A stretch of DNA of 64,000 bases, from positions 992,001 through 1,056,000 of the forward strand of contig CAWIUG010000005.1 of the NCBI GenBank assembly GCA_963839165.1, read 5' to 3'. Each line of letters begins with the position of its first letter. Position 1 is the first letter of the stretch. This document shows, piece by piece, positions 54,241-62,264 of the stretch. Origin of the DNA: DATFVA01 sp963839165. Lineage in GTDB: Bacteria > Bacteroidota > Ignavibacteria > Ignavibacteriales > Ignavibacteriaceae. Below the pieces are notes generated by a model, which was given only the letters and a program-made list of their open reading frames with translations, was not told where the DNA came from and ran no database searches. Position numbers and translations under genes: made by a program.

Positions 54241-54915
54241 ATGGGAGAAAAAATGGAAACAAACGAAATAAAAGCGGGAATACCTTTAATCGGCGATAAA
54301 ATGCCTGATATGGCAGTTCAAACAACTCACGGTATAAAAAGAATTCCAGGCGACTACAAAGGAAAATGGGTAGTACTTTTCAGTCACCCAGGCGACTTTA
54401 CTCCGGTATGCACCACAGAATTTTATGCTTTCGCAAAACGAAACGAACAATTCAAGAAATTAAATACAGAATTAATCGGACTCTCAATAGACCAGGTGTT
54501 TGCACACATCAAATGGGTTGATTGGATAAAAGACAACTTAAACGTGGAAGTTCCCTTCCCTGTAATTGCTGATGATCTTGGACGGGTTTCAGCTAAGCTT
54601 GGAATGATTCATCCCGGAAAAGGAACCAACACTGTACGTGCCGTATTTATTATGGATCCTGAAGGAATCATCAGACTTATGATCTACTATCCCCAGGAAA
54701 TTGGAAGACAGGTAGATGAGATACTAAGGGCATTGAAAGCGCTGCAGATCTCAGACAAAAATAAGGTTGCACTGCCTGAGAACTGGCCGAACAACGAGTT
54801 AATTAAAGATAAGGTGATAGTACCACCCCCGAAAGATCTCGTTGAAGCCGAGACCAGAAGGAATCCTTCAGAAGGATATGACTGGTGGTTTACATTCAGA
54901 TCACTTAATAACTAA
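54241..54915 (+). CDS. 1-Cys peroxiredoxin (Prx6-like)
   Basis: This 224-aa peroxidase reduces H2O2 and organic peroxides. The active-site Cys57 is in 'SHPGDFTPVCTTEFYAFA', and no other Cys is present, so it is the 1-Cys Prx6/AhpC2 type. The C-terminal part ('LPENWPNNELIKDKVIVPPP' and 'GYDWWFTFRSL') is characteristic of this subfamily. The frame has a second ATG at codon 5. A strong terminator follows at 54964-54995. The gene is divergent from a sigma-54 activator and preceded by a sigma-54-like promoter. Confidence 0.95.
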   Translation: MGEKMETNEIKAGIPLIGDKMPDMAVQTTHGIKRIPGDYKGKWVVLFSHPGDFTPVCTTEFYAFAKRNEQFKKLNTELIGLSIDQVFAHIKWVDWIKDNLNVEVPFPVIADDLGRVSAKLGMIHPGKGTNTVRAVFIMDPEGIIRLMIYYPQEIGRQVDEILRALKALQISDKNKVALPENWPNNELIKDKVIVPPPKDLVEAETRRNPSEGYDWWFTFRSLNN

Positions 54916-54963
54916 TCTAACATTTTAATCGAATCCGGATTACAGACCGGATTTTAGGATCAG

Positions 54964-54997
54964 TCCCGGCAGCCTCCCCTCTGCCGGGATTTTTTTT
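54964..54997 (+). terminator. intrinsic terminator after the peroxiredoxin gene
   Basis: TCCCGGCAG (54964-54972) and CTGCCGGGA (54981-54989) form a perfect 9-bp GC-rich stem with an 8-base loop, followed by eight T. It lies about 50 bp after the stop. Confidence 0.9.
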
Positions 54998-55360
54998 CCT
55001 CCCCCGACCTCAACCCTGTCTTTGTAAAAAAAAGCCCGCAGAAGTGAAAAAAGTGACCTAAACCTACGCTATACTGCACTAAAAAATCATACCCCGACTC
55101 TCAAACCTGGAGTAGATGTAAATAATATCATTTTGCAAGTAAAAATGGATGCGGACTGTAAAAAACGTTACTTTTTAGCAGAAATTTTACTGGTATAATT
55201 TATGTCCTAAGGAAGAACAAATTAAAAGGAATTTGGGGAATGAACAGGCGGAATCAGGAAAATTATTTACTGTTAATGGTAAGTAGCTCTCATCCGCCTG
55301 TTGCTTTTCTTCTTTAGTATTTCAAAAATCTCAAGCGACTCAATAAAAAAGGGAAATAAA
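54998..55360. other. intergenic region with candidate leader
   Basis: This AT-rich region leads to the gene starting at 55361. The only notable structure is a 25-codon frame with an inverted repeat at 55240-55317, listed separately. Confidence 0.4.
55240..55317 (+). promoter_or_regulatory. possible leader peptide and attenuator-like hairpin
   Basis: A 25-codon frame ('MNRRNQENYLLLMVSSSHPP...') starts at ATG 55240 after TTTGGGGA and ends at TAG 55315. A perfect 10-bp inverted repeat, AACAGGCGGA (55243-55252) with TCCGCCTGTT (55293-55302), lies inside it and is followed by a T-rich run. The layout could be an attenuator for the gene at 55361. A chance frame cannot be ruled out. Confidence 0.3.
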
Positions 55361-55810
55361 ATGAAAATATACACCACTCGTTTATTTACGCTATTACTTA
55401 TATTATTCCTGACATCAGGATTTATCAATAATTATTCACCTGCTACTCTATCCTCCGGGGATGACAGCACTAATAATTCCCGGACAGTCCCAGACAACTC
55501 AATAACTTCCATTTACACAGTCAACACTAATATTTCCACACCCGGGCAATTCACGAACAGCAGCAGCTGGAACGACATCCGGTTAAAAGCTCTATGGAAA
55601 GAAATTGGTAATGAAGTTATTATTCAGATTCAAAATGTTATTCCGAAGGTTGAAATGTATTATGGGGAGATAACTTTGGACTCAGGGAGAAGAATAGCTG
55701 TTATACTTGGACAGCCGGATGATCAGGGAAAATTCACGATTAAAAATACATTCGGCAAATTCACAAATATTTCTATTTATACGGATTCGGATCTGGAGCA
55801 GGACAAATAG
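55361..55810 (+). CDS. small exported hypothetical protein
   Basis: The start at ATG 55361 is preferred because GGGAAA lies a few bases upstream and a signal peptide begins there ('MKIYTTRLFTLLLILFLTSG'); a longer frame from 55301 (TTG) is unlikely. The 149-aa product has a Ser/Thr/Asn-rich linker and a C-terminal beta-rich part ('KVEMYYGEITLDSGRRIAVIL', then 'FGKFTNISIYTDSD'). No family is recognised. It converges with the 55822 gene, ending 11 bp away. Likely periplasmic or surface-exposed. Confidence 0.65.
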   Translation: MKIYTTRLFTLLLILFLTSGFINNYSPATLSSGDDSTNNSRTVPDNSITSIYTVNTNISTPGQFTNSSSWNDIRLKALWKEIGNEVIIQIQNVIPKVEMYYGEITLDSGRRIAVILGQPDDQGKFTIKNTFGKFTNISIYTDSDLEQDK

Positions 55811-55821
55811 TCTTTAGTTTC

Positions 55822-56325
55822 TTATTCCATTTTCTCGATCATTCTCTCAATAGAATTTTTTATTCCGGGAGATAATGTTTCCAGGTATTGGTCCTGCATA
55901 AGTACAACAATCTCATTCATCAATTCCGGATGCTTTTGGGCTATCTTTATAATGAATTTCAATGCAGTGACTCGTATTGAAGGTTTTTTATTTATATTTT
56001 CCCAAAGATTCAGGCTTAGATCGAATAACCTGGCCTCATATTTTTCATCAATCTTCATCTTCGAAAGGATCTTCAGCAATTCTCTCTGATGACCATCTTT
56101 CTTACCATTTATTGAATTAACAATAGCTGAGATATGTTTTCTGACGCGCCGATCATTCTCATCCATACAGCCCCACAAAAGAAATGCGGCACGCCAGGAA
56201 TAAGGCTGCTTATCTGATATGGCTAATTGAATTGCTTCATCAAAAAATTCCGGATTCGCTTTCAGAAATGAAATCAATTCATCTTTATATGATGTCATCA
56301 GTTTATTTTCTAAAATCGATTCCAC
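55822..56325 (-). CDS. HEAT-like helical hypothetical protein
   Basis: This 167-aa protein is predicted to be all-helical with repeated helix pairs ('FFDEAIQLAISDKQPYSWRAAFLLWG', 'KKPSIRVTALKFIIKIAQKHPEL'), as in HEAT/Armadillo-like scaffolds. The pattern 'RVTALKFIIKIA' is HEAT-like. There is no signal peptide or membrane segment, so it is cytoplasmic. An ATG at codon 10 ('MTSYKDELISFL') is another possible start. No partner gene points to a function. Short, degenerate repeat proteins of this kind often act in protein-protein contacts. Confidence 0.6.
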   Translation of the reverse strand: MESILENKLMTSYKDELISFLKANPEFFDEAIQLAISDKQPYSWRAAFLLWGCMDENDRRVRKHISAIVNSINGKKDGHQRELLKILSKMKIDEKYEARLFDLSLNLWENINKKPSIRVTALKFIIKIAQKHPELMNEIVVLMQDQYLETLSPGIKNSIERMIEKME

Positions 56326-56414
56326 TTTTTCTGCCTCCCTTCAGATCTCTGCATCAAAAAAGTACGAAGATTTGGTACTTAATAAGATCTCCCAAATTTT
56401 TTATCTCTCGTTGG

Positions 56415-56831
56415 TTAAGTATAGTAGTTTGTTACGCGAGATGAGTATGCCAGGAGAAGGATAATAATTCCCAGGGTCCCATATATCAATTGAAGGGGGG
56501 GTTCTGGTTTATAACCTATAATAATTATTTCCACTCCTATCCATATTACCACAGCATAGCCGATGAGCCTGGCGTTAAGCAGAGATCTTTTAGTACCGTT
56601 AATGAGTCCAGCCAGTATTAACAAAGGGAAAATTCCTAAAATGGTAAGCAGTATAATTCCGGGGATCAGGTAATCCTGGAAGTAAGACCCTTCGAGCCAG
56701 CTTGTCGGCAGCCCGATCATTTCTCCGGAAGGATCTATCACTAAACTGAGTCCCCCAAAAAGACCGCTTATACCCTGCAGCGCTATAAAAACGATCAAAA
56801 GGTAAATTGTAAAGGTTTTTTTGTACCGCAT
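56415..56831 (-). CDS. four-helix membrane hypothetical protein
   Basis: This 138-aa product has four hydrophobic segments (about 8-28, 53-78, 87-105, 112-130) and basic loops facing the cytoplasm ('MRYKKT', 'NGTKRSLLNAR'). No Pfam family is recognised. The gap of 89 bp before the HEAT-like gene on the same strand suggests loose co-transcription. The start is ATG 56831; GGGAGAGG lies within 10 bp upstream. Role unknown. Confidence 0.65.
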   Translation of the reverse strand: MRYKKTFTIYLLIVFIALQGISGLFGGLSLVIDPSGEMIGLPTSWLEGSYFQDYLIPGIILLTILGIFPLLILAGLINGTKRSLLNARLIGYAVVIWIGVEIIIIGYKPEPPLQLIYGTLGIIILLLAYSSRVTNYYT

Positions 56832-56957
56832 CCTCTCCCCCGTTATTTGCTGAATAATTAATTTATTACGGCAAATATATCCTCTACATTATTATCAATC
56901 AATTTTCAGGATTGCCATTGTTAATGGCTGTTCAAAAATCTGTGAATTCCATTCATT

Positions 56958-57215
56958 TCATAGACTGGTTACTGACCAGGCTTTTAGAGACTTTATAGAA
57001 TTCTGCTTTTTTGCGGCATAGCGGAACAGCAGCGCGGAGATAACAAAAAGTACAGCGAGGAATGCAGTAAGCACAGAGACCCCTGCTATACCCGGAGGTT
57101 CATTTAACGTCGGGCGCCAGAAGATCAGTGCGGCAGCCGGCACCAGCATCTGAGCTAGCGGCAGAACAATATTAGAATCAAATACAGGCAGCGGGTAGTT
57201 TAGTGATACGACCAT
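56958..57215 (-). CDS. small two-helix membrane protein downstream of phosphoketolase
   Basis: This 85-aa frame starts inside the last codons of the phosphoketolase gene (16-nt overlap) in another frame. It has two hydrophobic segments ('IVLPLAQMLVPAAALIFW' and 'VSVLTAFLAVLFVISALLF') and a basic C-terminal tail ('RYAAKKQNSIKSLKAW'). The overlap suggests translational coupling. No family is recognised, and without comparison to other genomes it remains tentative. Confidence 0.5.
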   Translation of the reverse strand: MVVSLNYPLPVFDSNIVLPLAQMLVPAAALIFWRPTLNEPPGIAGVSVLTAFLAVLFVISALLFRYAAKKQNSIKSLKAWSVTSL

Positions 57216-59578
57216 TTCCAGTTAAGGATTTCAGGCATGTCTGCTCCATGAGTATGAATGTACTCTTTATGTTCGAGGAGTTTGTTCTGCATAGCCTGTT
57301 TAACGTGAGCACCTCCGATCCTTACCAGCTTCGGAACACGGTCAATTACATCCATTACGAGATCAAAACGGTCGAGATCGTTCATTACAACCATATCGAA
57401 CGGTGTGGTAGTGGTTCCCTCTTCTTTATATCCACGAACATGCAGATTTTTATGATTCGTTCTTCTATAGGTTAGTCTGTGGATCAGCCATGGATAACCA
57501 TGAAATGCAAAGATGATTGGTTTTTCTGTTGTGAACAATGAGTCGAAATCCTTTGAGGATAATCCATGCGGATGTTCTGTTTCCGGCTGGAGGGTCATAA
57601 GATCGACAACATTGATAACTCTTATTTTCAGTTCGCTGAAATTTTTCCGAAGGATATCTACCGCGGCGAGAGTTTCAAGAGTAGGAACATCACCCGCACA
57701 GGCCATAACAACATCGGGTTCAGTATCCTGATCGTTACTCGCCCATTCCCATATTCCTATTCCCGCAGTACAGTGCTTTACGGCTGATTCCATATCAAGC
57801 CACTGAAGCTCAGGCTGCTTCCCGGCGATGATTACATTAACGTAGTGCCGGCTTCTGAGACAATGATCAGTAACTGACAGCAGAGTGTTTGCGTCGGGCG
57901 GCAGATATACCCGAACGATCTCGGCTTTCTTGTTTACCACATGATCAATAAAGCCGGGGTCCTGGTGACTGAATCCGTTGTGATCCTGTCTCCAGACGTG
58001 AGAGGTAAGCAGGTAATTAAGCGAAGAAATTGGTCTGCGCCATGGAATCTGCCGCGTCACTTTAAGCCACTTGGCATGCTGGTTGAACATTGAATCGATA
58101 ATGTGGATGAAGGCCTCGTAGCAGGTAAACAATCCGTGTCTTCCCGTAAGAAGATATCCTTCCAGCCAGCCCTGGCACATATGTTCACTTAATATTTCCA
58201 TTACCCTTCCGTCGGTAGAGATATGATCGTCGTTCGGGCGTATTTCAGCTGTGGATATGCGGTCAGTTACTTCGAAGAGTGCGTTCAATCTGTTTGAGTT
58301 AACTTCATCAGGACCCATTACCCTGAAATTCCGGGCTTCAGCATTCATCTCCATTACATCTCTGAGAAACCTGCCCATAACACGGGTTGCCTCAGCAACC
58401 GATGTTCCCGGGTTGGTAACACCAACTGCGTATTCTCTGAAATCAGGCAGCTTCAGGTTTTTTAGCAGAAGTCCACCGTTGGCATTCGGATTGGCACCCA
58501 TCCTGAATTCGCCTTCAGGTGCGAGTTTCGCAAGGTCCTTTCTGAAAGTCCCATTCTCATCGAACAATTCTTCCGGCTTGTAACTCTTCATCCATTTTTC
58601 AAGAAGTTTCAGGTGTTCAGGTTTATCGGCAAGTTCAGATAAAGGGACCTGGTGAGATCTGAACGTTCCCTCGATCTGTTTATCATCTACCACCGCAGGA
58701 CCCGTCCATCCCTTCGGCGTACGGAGTACTATCATAGGCCAGACAGGCCTCTCCTTAAAACCATTCTCCCTTATCTTTTGCAGAATTTTCCTGACTTCCG
58801 CATAAACCTTATCCATGGTATTTGCCATTATCTGGTGCATTACGTCAGGGTCGTCACCTTCAACAAAGTAGACTTTATGCCCGTAACCTTTAAGCAGGTT
58901 TTCCAGTTCTTCCTGCGGAAGCCGCGCCAGCACCGTAGGATTAGCTATTTTATATCCGTTAAGATGCAGTATTGGAATGACAACTCCATCGTGCACAGGA
59001 TTAAGAAACTTATTTGAATGCCAGCTTGTCGCAAGTGAACCTGTTTCTGCTTCGCCGTCTCCCACAACGCAGAAAGCTATAAGATCTGGATTATCGAATA
59101 CGGCGCCGTAGGCATGCAGCAGAGAATAACCCAGCTCACCGCCTTCGTTAATAGAACCCGGCGTTTCAGGAGCAACGTGGCTTGGTATGCCTCCGGGGAA
59201 TGAGAACTGTTTAAATAACTTCTTTATTCCCTCCTCATCTTGTGTGATGTCCGGATAAAATTCAGAGTAAGTACCTTCAAGGTATGTATTGGCTACCAGG
59301 CCGGGACCACCATGCCCGGGTCCGGTAATATAAATTGCGTTTATCTTATTCTTCTTTATCAGCCGGTTAACATGAACGTATATGAAATTTAGTCCCGGCG
59401 TTGTTCCCCAGTGACCGAGAAGCCGGGGTTTTATATGTTTAAGTTCAAGAGGTTCCTTTAATAAAGGATTATCGAGGAGATAAATTTGTCCCACAGACAA
59501 ATAATTAGCAGCACGCCAGTATGCATTTATCTTTTTGACATCTTCCGCAGAAAGAGGATTTGAATTTGCTTTCCCCAT
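57200..59578 (-). CDS. xfp: xylulose-5-phosphate/fructose-6-phosphate phosphoketolase
   Basis: This 792-aa thiamine-diphosphate enzyme cleaves xylulose-5-P (and fructose-6-P) with phosphate into acetyl-phosphate and glyceraldehyde-3-P (erythrose-4-P). Family motifs: 'GHGGPGLVANTYLEGTYSEF', the TPP motif 'VVGDGEAETGSLATSWHSNKF', and in the C-terminal half 'NDDHISTDGRVMEILSEH' and 'SHQDPGFIDHVVNK'. Length is typical (about 790-825 aa). It is the only central-carbon gene here and would feed acetyl-P from pentoses or hexoses. A small membrane protein gene overlaps its 3' end. Confidence 0.97.
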   Translation of the reverse strand: MGKANSNPLSAEDVKKINAYWRAANYLSVGQIYLLDNPLLKEPLELKHIKPRLLGHWGTTPGLNFIYVHVNRLIKKNKINAIYITGPGHGGPGLVANTYLEGTYSEFYPDITQDEEGIKKLFKQFSFPGGIPSHVAPETPGSINEGGELGYSLLHAYGAVFDNPDLIAFCVVGDGEAETGSLATSWHSNKFLNPVHDGVVIPILHLNGYKIANPTVLARLPQEELENLLKGYGHKVYFVEGDDPDVMHQIMANTMDKVYAEVRKILQKIRENGFKERPVWPMIVLRTPKGWTGPAVVDDKQIEGTFRSHQVPLSELADKPEHLKLLEKWMKSYKPEELFDENGTFRKDLAKLAPEGEFRMGANPNANGGLLLKNLKLPDFREYAVGVTNPGTSVAEATRVMGRFLRDVMEMNAEARNFRVMGPDEVNSNRLNALFEVTDRISTAEIRPNDDHISTDGRVMEILSEHMCQGWLEGYLLTGRHGLFTCYEAFIHIIDSMFNQHAKWLKVTRQIPWRRPISSLNYLLTSHVWRQDHNGFSHQDPGFIDHVVNKKAEIVRVYLPPDANTLLSVTDHCLRSRHYVNVIIAGKQPELQWLDMESAVKHCTAGIGIWEWASNDQDTEPDVVMACAGDVPTLETLAAVDILRKNFSELKIRVINVVDLMTLQPETEHPHGLSSKDFDSLFTTEKPIIFAFHGYPWLIHRLTYRRTNHKNLHVRGYKEEGTTTTPFDMVVMNDLDRFDLVMDVIDRVPKLVRIGGAHVKQAMQNKLLEHKEYIHTHGADMPEILNWKWSYH

Positions 59579-59807
59579 AGCAGCATCCTTATCTTATTCT
59601 TATTATATGTTCAAAAATATAAATACGGCATAGGATGGAAGTTGCACCAGAACACAATACGAAGTACAGATTTTTCACCAACTCTTTCAGATGGTTCCAA
59701 ACACTGTATCTAAAGAAGAACTTATACTATAGCCCCGTAATATCATTTCCCTTCAATGTAGATTCACACACGGTTGTATTTGAATTGTTTATGGAGGCTG
59801 AACAAAC

Positions 59808-60182
59808 TTATACTAATAAATCTATAATCTTAGCGTAAGCCGGATCTATTTCTATCGTATTGTTTGGGGCATAATTAGGGATAGCTTCATTTTCAAGTAG
59901 AACAGTTATCCATTCTCTGGAAGAGGTTACCTTTTTAAACTTAATATATGCAGAATCATCTTTTTTGATTATCTCATACTTTTCAATATGTATACTTATG
60001 CTTTCTTTTTCACCCTTTAACAAAATATCAAGGTCGATATTTTTTTGGACCGAATCTATATGAAGATCTACCATTTCACCATATTCCTTTATTTTATTAT
60101 TTATAAAATTTTTCGCCAGTAGAGAAATGGCAGCATTTTTCAACTCCCCGGCTTTATTCTTGATGTCTGATAGAAATGACAT
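59808..60182 (-). CDS. hypothetical cytoplasmic protein
   Basis: The ATG at 60182 is chosen because GAGG lies 6 bp upstream; the frame runs up to 60257 through other starts. The 124-aa product begins 'MSFLSDIKNKAGELKNAAISLL', an amphipathic helix, followed by alternating strands ('DLDILLKGEKESISIHIEKYEII', 'SAYIKFKKVTSSREW'). It has no signal peptide. The domain pattern is like a small alpha/beta-sandwich of unknown family. It stands alone between phosphoketolase and the frameshifted lipoprotein gene. Confidence 0.6.
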   Translation of the reverse strand: MSFLSDIKNKAGELKNAAISLLAKNFINNKIKEYGEMVDLHIDSVQKNIDLDILLKGEKESISIHIEKYEIIKKDDSAYIKFKKVTSSREWITVLLENEAIPNYAPNNTIEIDPAYAKIIDLLV

Positions 60183-60665
60183 ATTAAACCTCGTTTTCAT
60201 CTCCTTTTCCAGGGTTTTTAATATAAAATGACAGATAATTTCATCAAATGCAACCACATCAAACTTCCCAAATCATCAGGGTAATGATTTGGCCGGTTAT
60301 AGTGGCAGTCGTCAAGTTTTATCCCAAATAATTCGACAATGTTTGCCGCCAGGATCGACATTTCTGTCGAACTAAAATTTATGATATGGATTTAATCAAA
60401 AATTACATCCCTTTACCAAAGGAACGGTTTTTGCCTCTCAGTATTACGCTATTTACATTCTGGTTCTCTAATTCTTGTAAGCAATCCTGAGGGCGCTGGT
60501 CAATTACCCAGGTTATTGACTAAATTAAAACTAAAGGATGCTATGCAAAACCTTTAATTACACATTCTTCTTCTGCCCTTCCGGACCATATGTGCTAAAA
60601 TATTTTTGAGGGTATCGGCCTTACAATAACATCCACAATTTTATTTTTAAAAATGTGGAGGGAAC
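60183..60665. other. intergenic region, no clear gene
   Basis: This 483-bp stretch holds a short hairpin (CCAAATCAT/ATGATTTGG at 60268-60292) and a 34-codon frame at 60386-60490 without a ribosome site. Nothing else convincing is visible. It may be part of a decayed island together with the following genes. Confidence 0.4.
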
Positions 60666-61112
60666 ATGAAATTTCTTAGTATTGTTTCTGTTTTTTTTCT
60701 TGCTTTCCTGCTATTTCAATGCAGTGACCCACCTGTTAGCTCTGTAGATACCGAAGTAGACGGTTTTAAGGGAGAAAATAAAGGGGGTGGGCATAGCACC
60801 AGCACTGTGAATAACCTTTCCTTCCCGGCTTTATTAGCCGATGGGTTTCAAATTGTTCCTATTCTCGAGAAGTTTACTATATCATACATTGGACCATATG
60901 ATGGTTTAACAACAGCAGAAGTTGCTGATCTGGATTCAACTGGTCCATGGTATGCACAGAAGGTGGAGGGAAATGTATGGCAGGGTGAATATGCCACATA
61001 TGACAGCATCCCTGTTGCATTTATTGATTGGGGTGATGCTATGGAATCTGTTGATCCTACGGAGCTCAGGTTGGTGACTATAATAATGGGATGCCGATTA
61101 TACCGAAGATAG
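60666..61112 (+). CDS. lipoprotein gene interrupted by a frameshift
   Basis: The frame starts with GGAGGG 3 bp before ATG and encodes a lipoprotein signal ('FFLAFLLFQCSDPP'), a Gly-rich linker and a beta-rich body ('WYAQKVEGNVWQGEYATYDSIP'). After 'MESVDP' the frame turns into low-quality sequence and stops at 61112. The -1 frame from about 61055 continues sensibly ('GAQVGDYNNGMPIIPKIGENN' to 'YIDVQCTGGGGH', stop 61193-61195), so one base seems missing near 61050-61058. The joined protein would be about 176 aa. No family is recognised. A hairpin at 61224-61250 may be its terminator. Confidence 0.7.
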   Translation: MKFLSIVSVFFLAFLLFQCSDPPVSSVDTEVDGFKGENKGGGHSTSTVNNLSFPALLADGFQIVPILEKFTISYIGPYDGLTTAEVADLDSTGPWYAQKVEGNVWQGEYATYDSIPVAFIDWGDAMESVDPTELRLVTIIMGCRLYRR

Positions 61113-61223
61113 GAGAAAATAATACGGCTGTGGTTGATGATACAAACAATATTACTTATATCGATGTACAATGCACCGGCGGCGGAGGTCACTAAAACAT
61201 CGAACCAATTTATCTGAATTTTT

Positions 61224-61250
61224 CAGGGTCATCCGCAAAGGATGACCCTG
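61224..61250 (+). terminator. hairpin after the frameshifted lipoprotein gene
   Basis: CAGGGTCATCC (61224-61234) and GGATGACCCTG (61240-61250) form a perfect 11-bp stem with a 5-base loop, 29 bp after the restored stop codon. The 3' flank (ATCATAATAAATT) has only a weak T content, so it may be a stabilising hairpin. Confidence 0.55.
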
Positions 61251-61319
61251 ATCATAATAAATTATAAACAATATAGAAATCTATAAATATTATTTTTATT
61301 AACAAGTGATTGAGTTAGT

Positions 61320-61714
61320 GCTGAAGATGTGAATCTTGAAAAGATGGAAATGAAGTTTTACTCTTCAAAGACCGCGATCAGGGGTTTATCCGGCCACTTC
61401 ATCCCGCTCTCAAAAATATTTTAGAAGAACGAATCATTGAAGTACAGTCGGGTAAATTATTTAATTACACTGAAGTTAAGAATATGGGAAAGGCTTTCAG
61501 CAGGTACCTGAAAGAAATAGGATTGAATAATAAAAGATATAATCTTCGGACTTTCAGGAAAGATTTCATTTCAAGAGCACAGGAAGCCGGGATAAGTATC
61601 AATACGACGGCTTTATTAGTAGGATACGCAAATATAAAAACTGCTATGACCTATTACACAAAACTTTCCACAAAACACCTCAGAGATGAACTAAAAAAAC
61701 TACCTGATGTGTAA
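61320..61714 (+). pseudogene. tyrosine recombinase remnant (C-terminal part, frameshifted)
   Basis: Two frames give one family. From 61320 'AEDVNLEKMEMKFYSSKT' resembles the integrase beta-strand region 'W.DVDLEn..i.....KT'. From 61352 the other frame gives 'PLHPALKNILEER' and then the catalytic C-terminus with 'YNLRTFRKDFISRAQEAGIS' (the R of the R-H-R triad region) and 'LLVGYANIKTAMTYYTK', where Tyr is the likely nucleophile. The N-terminal half is absent. With at least one indel it cannot be active. Its position about 100 bp before a partial tRNA-Asp supports an origin in an integrated element. Confidence 0.75.
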
Positions 61715-61771
61715 AGTTTTGGTAAAATTTGTTACAAAATTCGTTACCGTCGAATATTCATTTAAAACTAC

Positions 61772-61802
61772 AAAGCCTGTAAGTCTTTATCTTACAGGCT
61801 TT
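61772..61802 (+). terminator. intrinsic terminator between recombinase remnant and tRNA fragment
   Basis: AAAGCCTGTAAG (61772-61783) and CTTACAGGCTTT (61791-61802) pair over 12 bp with a 7-base loop, followed by T. The A/T flanks make it able to work on both strands. It lies 58 bp after the recombinase stop codon. Confidence 0.8.
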
Positions 61803-61811
61803 TAACTAAGC

Positions 61812-61852
61812 GGGGCCGACGAGACTCGAACTCGCGACCTCCTGCGTGACAG
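61812..61852 (-). tRNA. tRNA-Asp 3' fragment (partial, not functional)
   Basis: Read on the minus strand it matches the anticodon loop and 3' half of a bacterial tRNA-Asp(GTC): CTGTCACGCAGGAGG, then the T-arm with GAGTTCGAGTCTCG, then the acceptor strand GGCCCC and a G. Upstream of CTGTCAC the match ends, and the D-arm and 5' acceptor strand are absent. Such 3' tRNA pieces are the attachment-site duplicates left when an integrative element enters a tRNA gene. The nearby recombinase remnant fits this. Confidence 0.75.
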
Positions 61853-62264
61853 AAACCTCAAGAGTAAATTTTCCCTTCAAATATTGCGAATTTTGGCTGT
61901 TTTCGGGGGGTGAACCGTCCAAATAGAGCTAGTCAGTGTCAGGTTTTGCTACCGAATTGCTACCTCGCATAAAATTAATTCAGTTGTTATTGATTGTCCT
62001 GAATAGACTTCTTTTCCAACCGGTCTTCTCTTCAAGGATTTTCAGATATTCAAATTCCTGAGCGGTCATTTTTGATATAGGTAAAGTTTTTAATTCTCTT
62101 ATCGAAACATTCATTGCCTCAATCTGATTATGCACCTCCTGCTAGTCGTTTTTTCTTTAAGGAGATATTTTCAGATTCTTTTTTTAAAGCTTCTTCAATA
62201 GTGGTTAGTTCCCTCTATTTTACTGCGTAGCTTCTTTTGCAGCCTCTCCTCTGATCGTATGATA
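61853..62264. other. degenerate region between tRNA fragment and Asp-box gene
   Basis: This 412-bp stretch has a 44-codon minus-strand frame (61980-62114, listed separately). The sequence upstream of it on the minus strand encodes helix-forming, Lys/Glu-rich peptide pieces in shifting frames with stops ('TIEEALKKESENISLKKKR'). It looks like the remains of one or two small genes of the old element. Confidence 0.5.
61980..62114 (-). CDS. 44-aa hypothetical peptide, possibly gene remnant
   Basis: The frame starts at ATG 62114, with GAGG 2 bp upstream, and ends with TGA at 61980. The peptide begins 'MNVSIRELKTLPISKMTAQE' and ends 'TGWKRSLFRTINNN'. It is helical with a Trp/Arg-rich end. It lies beside the tRNA-Asp fragment and recombinase remnant. 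It could be a small accessory gene of the element or the 3' end of a decayed larger gene, since similar helical sequence continues upstream in broken frames. Confidence 0.35.
   Translation of the reverse strand: MNVSIRELKTLPISKMTAQEFEYLKILEEKTGWKRSLFRTINNN

Noticed and set aside
59635..59838. 67-codon plus-strand frame between phosphoketolase and the 59808 gene
   Set aside because: It overlaps the better-supported minus-strand gene by 31 bp, lacks a ribosome site and has no recognisable features.
60386..60490. 34-codon plus-strand frame upstream of the lipoprotein gene
   Set aside because: No ribosome site; composition and length fit chance.
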